The translations under genes and the position numbers were made by a program. A DNA stretch of 38,107 bases from Streptomyces sp. HmicA12. GTDB taxonomy: Bacteria; Actinomycetota; Actinomycetes; Streptomycetales; Streptomycetaceae. This document shows positions 1 through 7,549 of the stretch, in pieces. The DNA is taken from assembly GCF_000373565.1 (NCBI RefSeq), contig NZ_KB891807.1:148687-186793 (forward strand), in the 5' to 3' direction. Within the stretch, counting starts at the first letter, position 1, and every line of letters starts with the position of its first letter. The notes beneath the pieces are model-generated. The model saw only the letters and a program-made list of their open reading frames with translations, was not told the DNA's origin and searched no databases.

Positions 1-31
1 GCGGGGAACTGCGCGACCAGCCACCCACGCA
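1..31. repeat. Partial copy of the Streptomyces GCGCAGTTCCCC intergenic repeat
   Basis: The first bases (GCGGGGAACTGCGCGACCAG, then CCACCC) are the right half of the same element found complete at 13958-14054 and in part at 10335-10540 and 27445-27500. The left half would lie outside the window, so its hairpin partner cannot be judged. It sits in the leader region before the aldehyde dehydrogenase gene. Nothing else recognisable was seen between here and the ribosome binding site near 171-187. Confidence 0.7.
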
Positions 32-190
32 CCCGCACCCGGCGACGAATCGGGAACCTCGCAAACGCCACTCCGAACCGGACAACAAGGCGGCCCGAAC
101 ACTCCAGCACGGCCGAATGAAATCGCCCGGCACCCACCTAACGTGGACCTCGCACAAGCCCACGAACACGGAGAGGCCGGTAGAAGACAC

Positions 191-1636
191 ATGACCGCCA
201 CCCACGCCTTCTGGCTCGCCGGCCGCCAGGCCACCGGGGACGACACCTTCGACGTCCACAACTCCTACGACGGCCGCCTCGTCGGCACCGTCGCCGTGCC
301 GACCGAGGCCCAGGTCGAGGAGGCCGTCGCCGCCGCCCACGCCGTGGTCGACGAGTTCGCCGCGACCCCGGCGCACGTCCGCGCCAAGGCCCTGAACCAC
401 GTCGCCGACCGCCTCACCGAGCGCACCGAGGAGATCGCCCAGCTGATCTCCGCCGAGAACGGCAAGCCGATCAAGTGGGCCCGAGGCGAGGTCGGCCGCG
501 CGGTCTCCGTGTTCCGGTTCGCCGCCGAGGAGGCCCGCCGCTGGAACAGCGGTGACGCCCAGCGCCTCGACACCGACGCCGGCGGCCAGGGCCGCCTCGC
601 CCTGACCCGCCGCATCCCCAAGGGCGTCGTCCTCGGCATCGCGCCGTTCAACTTCCCGCTGAACCTGAGCGCCCACAAGGTCGCTCCGGCCATCGCGGTC
701 GGCGCCCCGATCATCCTCAAGCCGGCGCCCGCGACCCCGATCTCCTCCCTGATCCTGGGCGAGCTGCTCGCCGAGACGGACCTCCCCGCGGGTTCGTGGT
801 CGGTCCTCACCGTCCCGAACGACAAGATGCCCGCCCTGGTCCAGGACGAGCGGCTCCCGGTCATCTCGTTCACCGGCTCGGGCCCGGTCGGCTACGCGAT
901 CATGGACAGCGTCCCGCGCAAGCACTGCACCCTGGAGCTCGGCGGCAACGGCGCGGCCGTCGTCCTCGCCGACTACGCCTCCGAGAAGGACCTGGACTGG
1001 GCCGCGTCCCGCATCGCGACCTTCTCCAACTACCAGGGCGGCCAGTCCTGCATCTCGGTGCAGCGCGTCATCGCCGACGCCGCCGTCTACGACCGGCTGC
1101 TCCCGAAGATCGTCGCCGCCGTCGAGGCGCAGGTCACCGGCGACCCGGCCGACGACGCCACCGACGTGGGCCCGCTGGTCAGCGAGGACGCCGCCCGGCG
1201 CGTAGAGGCGTGGGTGACCGAGGCCGTCTACGCCGGCGCCTCCCTCCTCGCCGGTGGCAAGCGGGACGGTGCCACGTACGCGCCGACCGTCCTCGCCGAC
1301 GTACCGGCCGACGTCACGATCTCCTGCGAGGAGGTCTTCGGCCCGGTCCTGACGGTGAAGAAGGTGGACGGCGAGGCCGAGGCGTTCGCGGCCGTCAACG
1401 ACTCCAAGTACGGCCTCCAGGCGGGCGTCTTCACGCACGACCTGCAGACCGCCTTCCGCGCCCACCGCGCGCTCGAGGTCGGCGGCGTCGTCGTCGGCGA
1501 CGTGCCGTCCTACCGCGCCGACCAGATGCCGTACGGCGGCGCCAAGCAGTCCGGCGTCGGCCGTGAGGGCGTGCGCTACGCGATGGACGACTACACCTAC
1601 GAGCGGGTCCTGGTCCTGACCGGCCTCGCCCTGTAG
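191..1636 (+). CDS. Aldehyde dehydrogenase family protein
   Basis: The 481-aa product has the size and motifs of the NAD(P)-dependent aldehyde dehydrogenase superfamily, cytosolic enzymes that oxidise aldehydes to carboxylic acids. Visible features are the cofactor-binding stretch with GIAPFNFPLNL, the KPAPATPIS segment, the FTGSGPVGY Rossmann loop, the general-base Glu249 in LELGG, and the catalytic Cys287 in GGQSCISVQR. The C-terminal MPYGGAKQSGVGREG segment is also typical. A longer reading frame opens at GTG 143, but ATG 191 gives the usual N-terminus and has purine-rich sequence (GAGAGG, AGAAGA) just upstream. The GQSCxSxQR form resembles lactaldehyde and non-phosphorylating glyceraldehyde-3-phosphate dehydrogenase branches, but the substrate cannot be set from sequence alone. 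It is monocistronic and ends at a strong hairpin. Confidence 0.93.
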   Translation: MTATHAFWLAGRQATGDDTFDVHNSYDGRLVGTVAVPTEAQVEEAVAAAHAVVDEFAATPAHVRAKALNHVADRLTERTEEIAQLISAENGKPIKWARGEVGRAVSVFRFAAEEARRWNSGDAQRLDTDAGGQGRLALTRRIPKGVVLGIAPFNFPLNLSAHKVAPAIAVGAPIILKPAPATPISSLILGELLAETDLPAGSWSVLTVPNDKMPALVQDERLPVISFTGSGPVGYAIMDSVPRKHCTLELGGNGAAVVLADYASEKDLDWAASRIATFSNYQGGQSCISVQRVIADAAVYDRLLPKIVAAVEAQVTGDPADDATDVGPLVSEDAARRVEAWVTEAVYAGASLLAGGKRDGATYAPTVLADVPADVTISCEEVFGPVLTVKKVDGEAEAFAAVNDSKYGLQAGVFTHDLQTAFRAHRALEVGGVVVGDVPSYRADQMPYGGAKQSGVGREGVRYAMDDYTYERVLVLTGLAL

Positions 1637-1684
1637 CCGACCCGCGAGAACCCGGCGCGCGCCTGTCCCGCGCGCCGGACACAC

Positions 1685-1721
1685 GACGGCCGGAGCCCAC
1701 TGTGCGGGGGCTCCGGCCGTC
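1685..1721. terminator. Hairpin terminator between convergent genes
   Basis: A perfect 14-bp stem (GACGGCCGGAGCCC at 1685-1698 against 1708-1721) with a 9-nt loop lies 50 bases after the aldehyde dehydrogenase stop and is followed by TCGTTT. The STAS gene converges on it from the other side, so it may serve both strands. Confidence 0.8.
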
Positions 1722-1783
1722 TCGTTTCCCGCCGGCTCGTCGCGGACGCGTTCCTCGGGCTCTCAGGTCCTACGAGCCTCGGG

Positions 1784-2203
1784 TCACGGCCGCGTTCCCA
1801 GACGGGCGAGGGCGAAGGTCTGCAGGAGCCGGGCGACGGCGGGCGACATGCCGTGCATCAGCAGTCGGCGTCCCTGGCGGGGCCACGGCCGCAGCGCGTG
1901 CAGCAGGCCCGAGTCGGCGAAGGTGACCGCCGCGGTGACGAGGTGCAGGCGGGTGAATCCGTGGTCCGCGGCCGCGGCCAGCATCACCCGCAGCGGGGCC
2001 GACGAATGGTGGTCCGCCTCGCCTGCCAGGGTGATGCGCAGGGTGTGCGGGTCAGGGGTGGCGACGGAACGGATGAGTATGTCGCCGGGCGCGGGGTCCG
2101 GGCCCGGCTCCGCCGCCGGTGACGGGGCCGCCGCGGGCGGGGGAGGGGGCGCGCCGGTCGTGGCGGCGAGGGGCAGTATCGGGTGGGTCGTCGCGGTAGT
2201 CAC
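1784..2203 (-). CDS. STAS-domain protein, anti-sigma factor antagonist type
   Basis: The 139-aa protein ends in a STAS domain. Its LVTAAVTFADSGLLHAL segment is the strand-loop-helix holding the phosphorylatable Ser of SpoIIAA/RsbV-type anti-anti-sigma factors, followed by the GRRLLMHGMSPAVARLLQ stretch typical of the second half. The first 45 residues are a Pro/Ala-rich tail. In the family, an unphosphorylated antagonist sequesters an anti-sigma kinase and frees a sigma factor. No partner kinase or sigma gene lies in this window, so its target is unknown. I chose GTG 2203, preceded by GAGGA a few bases upstream. The frame stays open to an ATG at 2329, but that extra stretch is low complexity and overlaps the terminator region of the next gene. 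Confidence 0.75.
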   Translation of the reverse strand: MTTATTHPILPLAATTGAPPPPPAAAPSPAAEPGPDPAPGDILIRSVATPDPHTLRITLAGEADHHSSAPLRVMLAAAADHGFTRLHLVTAAVTFADSGLLHALRPWPRQGRRLLMHGMSPAVARLLQTFALARLGTRP

Positions 2204-2333
2204 GTCCTCATCAACGCCGATCGGGCGGGGCGAGGATGTGGGGCGCGCTCGCGGTTCACCCGCCGGGCACCGCCCGATGCCCGGCACGGGCGAACGCCGC
2301 CACCCGCCCGGGGGACCCCCGCCCGGCACGACA

Positions 2334-2381
2334 AGGCCCTCCCCGCGATCGCGCTCGGGCGCGATCGGCAGGGAGGGCCTC
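2334..2381 (-). terminator. Long hairpin after the first small secreted protein gene
   Basis: AGGCCCTCCC at 2335-2344 pairs with its complement at 2371-2380. After a small internal loop, CGATCGCGC pairs across a 4-nt loop. It lies 45 bases downstream of the stop of the reverse-strand gene at 2426 and probably ends its transcript. Confidence 0.75.
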
Positions 2382-2425
2382 GGTTCAGAACCCCGGTACG
2401 AAGAAGAGGGCGTGTCGGTCGAGCG

Positions 2426-2731
2426 TCAGACGATGCGCTCCTGCGCGTCGAACTGGTCGACCGGCTCGTTGGTGCAGGCCGCCACGGGGCCGCCGAGCAC
2501 GTTGCCGCCGACGCCCTGGGGCGCGGGGACGGCGCAGCGCAGGTCGACGTTGACGAACGAGGCGCCGTAACTGTTGAGGATGCCGCCCGGGTCGCCGCCG
2601 ATGGCCACGTCGCCGTTGTTGGTGGCGAACTCCTGGGCGCCGCCGTCCGCGGCCGCCACGCCGGAAGCGCCGAGGGTCGCGGCGGTGGCCGCCGCGGCGA
2701 GCGCGACACCGGTCAGAACTTTGCGGATCAT
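2426..2731 (-). CDS. Small secreted protein, paralogue A
   Basis: The 101-aa protein starts MIRKVLTGVALAAAATAATL, a clear Sec signal peptide with a likely cleavage near GVAAADGG, leaving a mature part of about 70 residues. The mature part contains TNNGDVAIGGDPGGILNSYG and two cysteines about 23 residues apart (DLRCAV and AACTN), then PVDQFDAQERIV. I do not recognise the family. It lacks the chaplin GNTVNVVG core. The size, signal peptide and two spaced cysteines are loosely reminiscent of rodlins, but I see no convincing alignment. The start is fixed by GGAGCAG 5 bases before ATG 2731. A close paralogue lies immediately upstream with its own promoter and terminator, so the two are separate units rather than an operon. 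Confidence 0.82.
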   Translation of the reverse strand: MIRKVLTGVALAAAATAATLGASGVAAADGGAQEFATNNGDVAIGGDPGGILNSYGASFVNVDLRCAVPAPQGVGGNVLGGPVAACTNEPVDQFDAQERIV

Positions 2732-2817
2732 CTCTGCTCCAATTGAGAGGGAATGAGCGTGAGGAGGACGGTCGCATATGCGGCCGTCACCCGGAGAGAA
2801 CCGGAAATCCGGGCAAA

Positions 2818-2841
2818 GGTCACCGGGCTTCATTCATTCAG
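2818..2841 (-). promoter_or_regulatory. Upstream block shared with the paralogue (site A)
   Basis: Read on the reverse strand this holds CTGAATGAATGAA, then four bases, then GGTGACCT with TTGCCCGG after it. The start codon lies 87-110 bases away. The same elements in the same order and spacing precede the paralogue (3496-3520), while most other intergenic sequence differs. This points to a shared promoter or regulator site, although no standard -35/-10 pair is obvious in it. Confidence 0.55.
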
Positions 2842-2930
2842 ATCAATTACGCACCGCAATATGGCGTATTCATTCTCAGGAAAATCCACATATTCACGCG
2901 AATGCGTAAATGGAGAAAGGGAAAAGAGAG

Positions 2931-2973
2931 AGCCCTTCCGGCCGTGCAAGGAGGAGACGCGGCCGGAAGGGCT
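2931..2973 (-). terminator. Terminator of small secreted protein paralogue B
   Basis: A perfect 14-bp stem (AGCCCTTCCGGCCG at 2931-2944 against 2960-2973) with a 15-nt loop is followed on the reverse strand by a pyrimidine-rich run with several Ts. It lies 41 bases after the stop of the gene ending at 3014 and separates the two paralogues transcriptionally. Confidence 0.85.
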
Positions 2974-3013
2974 CGGCTCGGGCGTGCGGCCCGGAAGGGT
3001 CCCTGACCAGAGG

Positions 3014-3418
3014 TCAGAGAATGCGCTCGGGGGCGTCGAACTGGTCGACCGGCGCGTTGTTGCAGGTGGTGACCGGACCGCCGAGCACGTTGCCGCCGAC
3101 GCCCTGGGCTGCCGGGACGGCGCAGCGCAGGTCGACGTCGACGAACGGGGCGCCGTAGGTGTTGGCGATGCCACCCGGGTCGCCGGCGATGGCGACATCA
3201 CCGTTGTTGGTGGAGAACTCCGTGGCGCCGGTGCCCGTGCCGCTGACCGTCTCGCCGTAGGCGACGCGCGCGGCCTGGTTCATGTCGTGCGCGCTCGTCG
3301 TCATGTTCTCGGCCTCGGGGCCCGAGCCCGTCGTGGCGGAGGCGACGCCCGCGGCGCTCACGGTGGCAGCGGTGGCGGCGGTCGCGAGCGCGGCGCCGGC
3401 CAGAACCTTCCGGATCAT
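3014..3418 (-). CDS. Small secreted protein, paralogue B with N-terminal insert
   Basis: The 134-aa protein begins MIRKVLAGAALATAATAATV, a Sec signal peptide nearly identical to that of paralogue A. Its C-terminal about 68 residues match paralogue A almost throughout (TNNGDVAIAGDPGGIANTYG, DLRCAVPA.QGVGGNVLGGPV, PVDQFDAPERIL). Between signal and core it carries about 35 extra residues (GPEAENMTTSAHDMNQAARV and on) absent from A. The function is unknown. Secretion and the conserved two-cysteine core suggest an extracellular or cell-surface role. The start at ATG 3418 is supported by GGAGCAGAA just upstream. The frame opens earlier, at 3502, but without a ribosome binding site. Confidence 0.82.
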   Translation of the reverse strand: MIRKVLAGAALATAATAATVSAAGVASATTGSGPEAENMTTSAHDMNQAARVAYGETVSGTGTGATEFSTNNGDVAIAGDPGGIANTYGAPFVDVDLRCAVPAAQGVGGNVLGGPVTTCNNAPVDQFDAPERIL

Positions 3419-3493
3419 TTCTGCTCCAAATTTCAGAGGGGGTGACTTCTGCATTCTGCAGTGCTCTTGCCGCTGAAACACGGCACCCGGCGC

Positions 3494-3520
3494 ACAGGTC
3501 ACCTGTATTCACGCATTCAG
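3494..3520 (-). promoter_or_regulatory. Upstream block shared with the paralogue (site B), with palindrome
   Basis: On the reverse strand this reads CTGAATGCGTGAA, a short spacer, then GGTGACCT with TGCGCCGG after it, matching site A of the neighbouring paralogue. ACAGGT-C-ACCTGT at 3494-3506 forms a 13-base inverted repeat that could be an operator. It lies 78-102 bases upstream of the start codon. The rest of the 287-base gap to the next gene is AT-rich for this genome near 3536-3585 and holds no ORF I can support. Confidence 0.5.
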
Positions 3521-3705
3521 TCCATTGAGTCGCCACGGAAAACGGGACATAAATCTGGGCCGATAAATATTCGCTGAATATGCCGACCGCACGACCCCGT
3601 GCGCGGGGGCTGGCCGGGATGCCCGGAATCGGGTACATACGATCGAGTAGCACCGGCCGGTAACGGACCGGGCCGGTGGACCCGACGCGCGGCGAGGTGA
3701 ACCTC

Positions 3706-5646
3706 ATGTCCGCAACACCCCAGCATCAGGCGAAGGTCTCCGAACGGGAGGCCCGGCAGGTCGCCGAGGCCGCACGCGAACAGGACTGGCGCAAGCCCAG
3801 CTTCGCGAAGGAACTCTTCCTCGGCCGGTTCCGGGTCGACCTGATCCACCCGCACCCGCTGCCCGCCGACGAGGACGCGCGGCGCGGGGAGGAGTTTCTC
3901 GCCAAACTGCGCGACTTCTGCGAGACGGAGATCGACTCGGCCCGCATCGAGCGCGAGGCGCGGATCCCGGACGAGACGATCAACGGGCTCAAGGAGCTCG
4001 GCGCGTTCGGCATGAAGATCGACACGAAGTACGGGGGCCTCGGCCTCACGCAGGTCTACTACAACAAGTCGCTCGCGCTGGTCGGTTCGGCGTCCCCGGC
4101 GATCGGCGCGCTGCTCTCCGCGCACCAGTCCATCGGCGTACCGCAGCCGTTGAAGCTGTTCGGGACGCAGGAGCAGAAGGACACGTTCCTGCCGCGCTGT
4201 GCCCGTACCGACATCAGCGCGTTCCTGCTGACCGAGCCCGACGTCGGCTCCGACCCGGCGCGCCTCGCCACGACGGCGGTCCCGGACGGCGACGCGTACG
4301 TCCTCGACGGCGTGAAGCTGTGGACGACGAACGGGGTCGTCGCCGACCTGCTCGTCGTCATGGCGCGCGTCCCGAAGTCCGAGGGCCACAAGGGCGGCAT
4401 CACCGCGTTCGTCGTGGAGGCCGACTCGCCCGGCGTCACCGTGGAGAACCGCAACGCCTTCATGGGCCTGCGCGGCCTGGAGAACGGCGTCACCCGCTTC
4501 CACCAGGTGCGGGTCCCGGCCGCGCACCGGATCGGCCCGGAGGGCGCGGGCCTGAAGATCGCGCTGACCACCCTGAACACCGGCCGCCTCTCGCTGCCCG
4601 CCATGTGCGTCGGCGCGGGCAAGTGGTGCCTGAAGATCGCCCGCGAGTGGTCGGCGGCGCGCGAGCAGTGGGGCAAGCCGGTCGCGTTCCACGAGGCCGT
4701 CGGCGCGAAGATCAGCTTCATCGCGGCGACGACGTTCGCCCTCGAAGCCGTCCTCGACCTGTCCTCGCAGATGGCGGACGAGGACCGCAACGACATCCGC
4801 ATCGAGGCGGCCCTCGCCAAGCTGTACGGCTCCGAGATGGCCTGCCTGATGGCCGACGAACTCGTCCAGATCCGCGGCGGCCGCGGCTTCGAGACCGCCG
4901 ACTCGCTCGCCGCGCGCGGCGAACGCGCCGTCCCCGCCGAGCAGATCCTGCGCGACCTGCGCATCAACCGCATCTTCGAGGGCTCGACCGAGATCATGCA
5001 CCTGCTGATCGCGCGCGAGGCCGTCGACGCCCACCTGTCGGTCGCCGGGGATCTGATCGACCCGGAGAAGTCCCTGTCCGACAAGGCGAAAGCGGGCGCG
5101 AAGGCGGGCGGCTTCTACGCACGCTGGCTGCCGAAACTGGTCGCGGGACCCGGCCAACTCCCGCGCTCCTACGCCGAGTTCCACCCGGAGGGCCACCGCG
5201 ACCTCTCCGGCCACCTGCGCTACGTGGAGCGCTCGGCCCGCAAACTCGCCCGCTCCACCTTCTACGCCATGTCCCGCTGGCAGGGCCGCATGGAGACCAA
5301 GCAGGGCTTCCTCGGCCGGATCGTCGACATCGGCGCCGAGCTGTTCGCGATGAGCGCGGCCTGCGTGCGCGCCGAACTCCTGCGCACCACCGAGGACTAC
5401 GGCCGCGAGGCGTACCAACTCGCCGACGTCTTCTGCCGCCAGGCCCGCATCCGCGTCGACGAGCTCTTCGACCGCCTGTGGACCAACACCGACGAGCTGG
5501 ACCGCAAGGTCGTCGAGGGCGTGCTCGGCGGCACGTACACCTGGCTGGAGCAGGGCGTCGTGGACCCGAGCGGCGAGGGTCCGTGGATCGCCGACGCGAC
5601 GCCCGGCCCGTCGAAGCTGGAGAACCTGCACCGGCCCGTCCGCTGA
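3706..5646 (+). CDS. Acyl-CoA dehydrogenase family protein, long form
   Basis: The 646-aa flavoprotein catalyses alpha,beta-dehydrogenation of acyl-CoA thioesters, as in fatty-acid or branched-chain catabolism. The first 430 or so residues are the standard fold. They include LLTEPDVGSDPA (from about residue 175, FAD/substrate signature), FMGLRGLENG, the QIRGGRGFETADSL motif (from residue 388), and IFEGSTEI with Glu425 in the place of the catalytic base. About 200 residues follow with no match to the short (about 380-aa) enzymes, ending in a helical region rich in Arg and Glu. This length fits the long bacterial ACAD branch. I chose ATG 3706 because GAGGTG lies 6 bases upstream. GTG 3676 is a possible alternative. 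Substrate length is not predictable. FAD would come from RibF, encoded at 29931. Confidence 0.92.
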   Translation: MSATPQHQAKVSEREARQVAEAAREQDWRKPSFAKELFLGRFRVDLIHPHPLPADEDARRGEEFLAKLRDFCETEIDSARIEREARIPDETINGLKELGAFGMKIDTKYGGLGLTQVYYNKSLALVGSASPAIGALLSAHQSIGVPQPLKLFGTQEQKDTFLPRCARTDISAFLLTEPDVGSDPARLATTAVPDGDAYVLDGVKLWTTNGVVADLLVVMARVPKSEGHKGGITAFVVEADSPGVTVENRNAFMGLRGLENGVTRFHQVRVPAAHRIGPEGAGLKIALTTLNTGRLSLPAMCVGAGKWCLKIAREWSAAREQWGKPVAFHEAVGAKISFIAATTFALEAVLDLSSQMADEDRNDIRIEAALAKLYGSEMACLMADELVQIRGGRGFETADSLAARGERAVPAEQILRDLRINRIFEGSTEIMHLLIAREAVDAHLSVAGDLIDPEKSLSDKAKAGAKAGGFYARWLPKLVAGPGQLPRSYAEFHPEGHRDLSGHLRYVERSARKLARSTFYAMSRWQGRMETKQGFLGRIVDIGAELFAMSAACVRAELLRTTEDYGREAYQLADVFCRQARIRVDELFDRLWTNTDELDRKVVEGVLGGTYTWLEQGVVDPSGEGPWIADATPGPSKLENLHRPVR

Positions 5647-5760
5647 CGCTCACTCCCCGGGCCCCGGAACGATCCGCCAGAACGCGCCCGGGGCCGAACG
5701 CTCCCCGGCCATGGACGTACGGGCGAGCCGGCCACCTCGGCCGAGGGCCGCCGGGGAGGG

Positions 5761-5794
5761 CCGGCGGATCCGCCGGTAGAGTCCGGCGGATCCG
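5761..5794 (+). promoter_or_regulatory. Palindrome and repeated half-site before the small membrane protein
   Basis: CCGGCGGATCCGCCGG at 5761-5776 is a perfect 16-base palindrome. It is followed by TAGAGT (5777-5782, resembling a -10 hexamer) and a second partial copy CCGGCGGATCCG at 5783-5794. The arrangement looks like two operator sites around a promoter, but no good -35 element is visible. Confidence 0.4.
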
Positions 5795-5823
5795 TCATGG
5801 CCACGACATACACGGGGGCGACC

Positions 5824-6192
5824 ATGGAGCGCGACGAGACGAAGTACCGGGCCGAGCTGGAGCGCCGCTTCCTGGAGGAGACGCAGCGCCACCGCGGCCG
5901 CGGCCTCGCGCTGCTCTGGGTCGCCGGCCTGCTCTGGGCCTACGTCGCCCTGCGCCTCCTCCTGCCGTGGAAGATCCTCGGCAACGACCCGGACTGCGAC
6001 GCGCCGCTCTTCGAGGAGATCTACGTCGACGGCGCCGGCGAGTTCCGCAACCCCTGCGCGGTCGACCCCTGGCCCACCCTCCTCGGCGTCCTCGCGCTCT
6101 CCCTCCCGCTCTCGGTCGTCGGAGCGGCGCTCTACGTACGCGGACTGGTGACCGCCAACCTCACCCACTACGTCCGCTCGATGACCCGCTGA
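5824..6192 (+). CDS. Small two-helix membrane protein of unknown function
   Basis: The 122-aa product has a charged N-terminus (MERDETKYRAELERRF), a first hydrophobic helix around residues 30-50 (GLALLWVAGLLWAYVALRLL), a loop of about 40 residues with two cysteines (PDCDAP and NPCAVDP), and a second helix around residues 84-108. The cysteine loop would lie outside the membrane if both termini are cytoplasmic, so a disulfide is possible. ATG 5824 is preferred over ATG 5797 because GGGGG stands 5-6 bases upstream. It lies just upstream of dxr with an 88-base gap. I recognise no family. Confidence 0.7.
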   Translation: MERDETKYRAELERRFLEETQRHRGRGLALLWVAGLLWAYVALRLLLPWKILGNDPDCDAPLFEEIYVDGAGEFRNPCAVDPWPTLLGVLALSLPLSVVGAALYVRGLVTANLTHYVRSMTR

Positions 6193-6268
6193 GCCCCACT
6201 GAGCCCCGCTGGGACGCGCTGACAGCGAACTGCCGGGACACCCTGTCGGTTTCACAGCGGCCGCACGC

Positions 6269-6280
6269 AAGAATGGGGGG
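6269..6280 (+). promoter_or_regulatory. Possible -10 element giving a leaderless dxr transcript
   Basis: AAGAAT (6269-6274) ends 6 bases before the dxr ATG, the spacing expected if transcription begins at the start codon. The GGGGGG between them abuts the ATG and is too close to work as a ribosome binding site. The first base is off consensus and no clear -35 is seen, so this is tentative. Confidence 0.3.
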
Positions 6281-7549
6281 ATGAGCGACAGTCCAGCCCC
6301 CCTCGCGGATCCGCACCTCGTCTTCGACCCGGCCCCCGCCGATCACCCCCGGGACATCGCCGTCCTGGGCTCGACGGGCTCGATCGGCACGCAGGCCATC
6401 GACCTGGTCCTGCGCAACCCGGACCGGTTCCGCGTCACGGCCCTCAGCGCCGCGGGCGGCAGGGTCGCACTCCTCGCCGAACAGGCCCGCCGCCTGGGCG
6501 TGCGCACGGTCGCCGTCGCCCGCGAGGACGTCGTACCGGCGCTGCGCGAGGCGCTCGCCGCCCAGTACGGGCCGGGCGAACCGCTTCCCGAGATCCTCGC
6601 GGGACCGGACGCGGCCACCGAGATCGCCGGACGCGGCGACTGCCACACCGTCCTCAACGGCATCACCGGCTCCATCGGCCTGGCCCCGACGCTCGCCGCA
6701 CTCGAAGCGGGCCGCACCCTCGCCCTCGCCAACAAGGAGTCGCTGATCGTCGGCGGCCCGCTGGTCAAGGGCATCGCCAAGCCGGGCCAGATCATTCCGG
6801 TCGACTCCGAGCACGCGGCGCTCTTCCAGGCGCTGGCCTCCGGCACCCGCGCCGACGTCCGCAAGCTGGTGGTGACGGCGTCCGGCGGCCCGTTCCGGGG
6901 ACGGACGAAGGCCGACCTCGCGCACGTGACCGTCGAGGACGCCCTCGCCCACCCGACCTGGGCGATGGGCCCGGTCATCACGATCAACTCGGCGACCCTG
7001 GTCAACAAGGGCCTGGAGGTCATCGAGGCGCACCTCCTCTACGACATCCCCTTCGACCGCATCGAGGTCGTCGTCCACCCGCAGTCCTACGTGCACTCCA
7101 TGGTCGAGTTCACCGACGGCTCCACCCTCGCCCAGGCCACCCCGCCGGACATGCGGGGCCCGATCGCCATCGGCATCGGCTGGCCCGAGCGAGTGCCCGA
7201 CGCGGCGCCCGCCTTCGACTGGACGAAGGCGTCGAGCTGGGAGTTCTTCCCGCTCGACAACGACGCGTTCCCGTCGGTGGGGCTCGCCCGGCACGTGGGG
7301 GAGCTCGCGGGGACGGCCCCGGCGGTGTTCAATGCCGCCAATGAGGAGTGCGTGGACGCGTTCCTGAAGGGCGCCCTGCCGTTCAACGGGATCATGGACA
7401 CGGTGACGAAGGTCGTCGAGGAACACGGCACACCGGAAACGGGAACTTCGCTCACCGTCGCGGACGTCCTCGAAGCGGAGACCTGGGCGCGCGCCCGGGC
7501 CCGCGAACTGACGAAGACCGACCAGGCAGCCGTGGAGGCTCGTGCATGA
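6281..7549 (+). CDS. dxr: 1-deoxy-D-xylulose 5-phosphate reductoisomerase
   Basis: The 422-aa cytosolic enzyme converts 1-deoxy-D-xylulose 5-phosphate to 2-C-methyl-D-erythritol 4-phosphate using NADPH and a divalent metal, the committed step of the MEP isoprenoid pathway. Visible signatures are the NADPH-binding GSTGSIG (residues 30-36), ALANKESLIVGG, the metal ligands Asp175 and Glu177 in PVDSEHAALFQAL, TASGGPFRG, and ATLVNKGLEVIEAHLL. The length is normal apart from about 20 extra N-terminal residues. The stop codon overlaps the start of the downstream intramembrane protease gene (ATGA), so the two are translationally coupled. ispG, a later step of the same pathway, follows the protease. 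Confidence 0.97.
   Translation: MSDSPAPLADPHLVFDPAPADHPRDIAVLGSTGSIGTQAIDLVLRNPDRFRVTALSAAGGRVALLAEQARRLGVRTVAVAREDVVPALREALAAQYGPGEPLPEILAGPDAATEIAGRGDCHTVLNGITGSIGLAPTLAALEAGRTLALANKESLIVGGPLVKGIAKPGQIIPVDSEHAALFQALASGTRADVRKLVVTASGGPFRGRTKADLAHVTVEDALAHPTWAMGPVITINSATLVNKGLEVIEAHLLYDIPFDRIEVVVHPQSYVHSMVEFTDGSTLAQATPPDMRGPIAIGIGWPERVPDAAPAFDWTKASSWEFFPLDNDAFPSVGLARHVGELAGTAPAVFNAANEECVDAFLKGALPFNGIMDTVTKVVEEHGTPETGTSLTVADVLEAETWARARARELTKTDQAAVEARA

Noticed and set aside
2426..3418. Calling the small secreted pair chaplins or rodlins
   Set aside because: The chaplin core motif is absent. Rodlin resemblance rests only on size, signal peptide and two cysteines, which is not enough.
3517..5631. 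704-codon reverse frame opposite the acyl-CoA dehydrogenase
   Set aside because: It covers nearly the entire real gene in antisense, and its composition (Val, Arg, Asp, Leu, Ala) is typical of a high-GC shadow frame.
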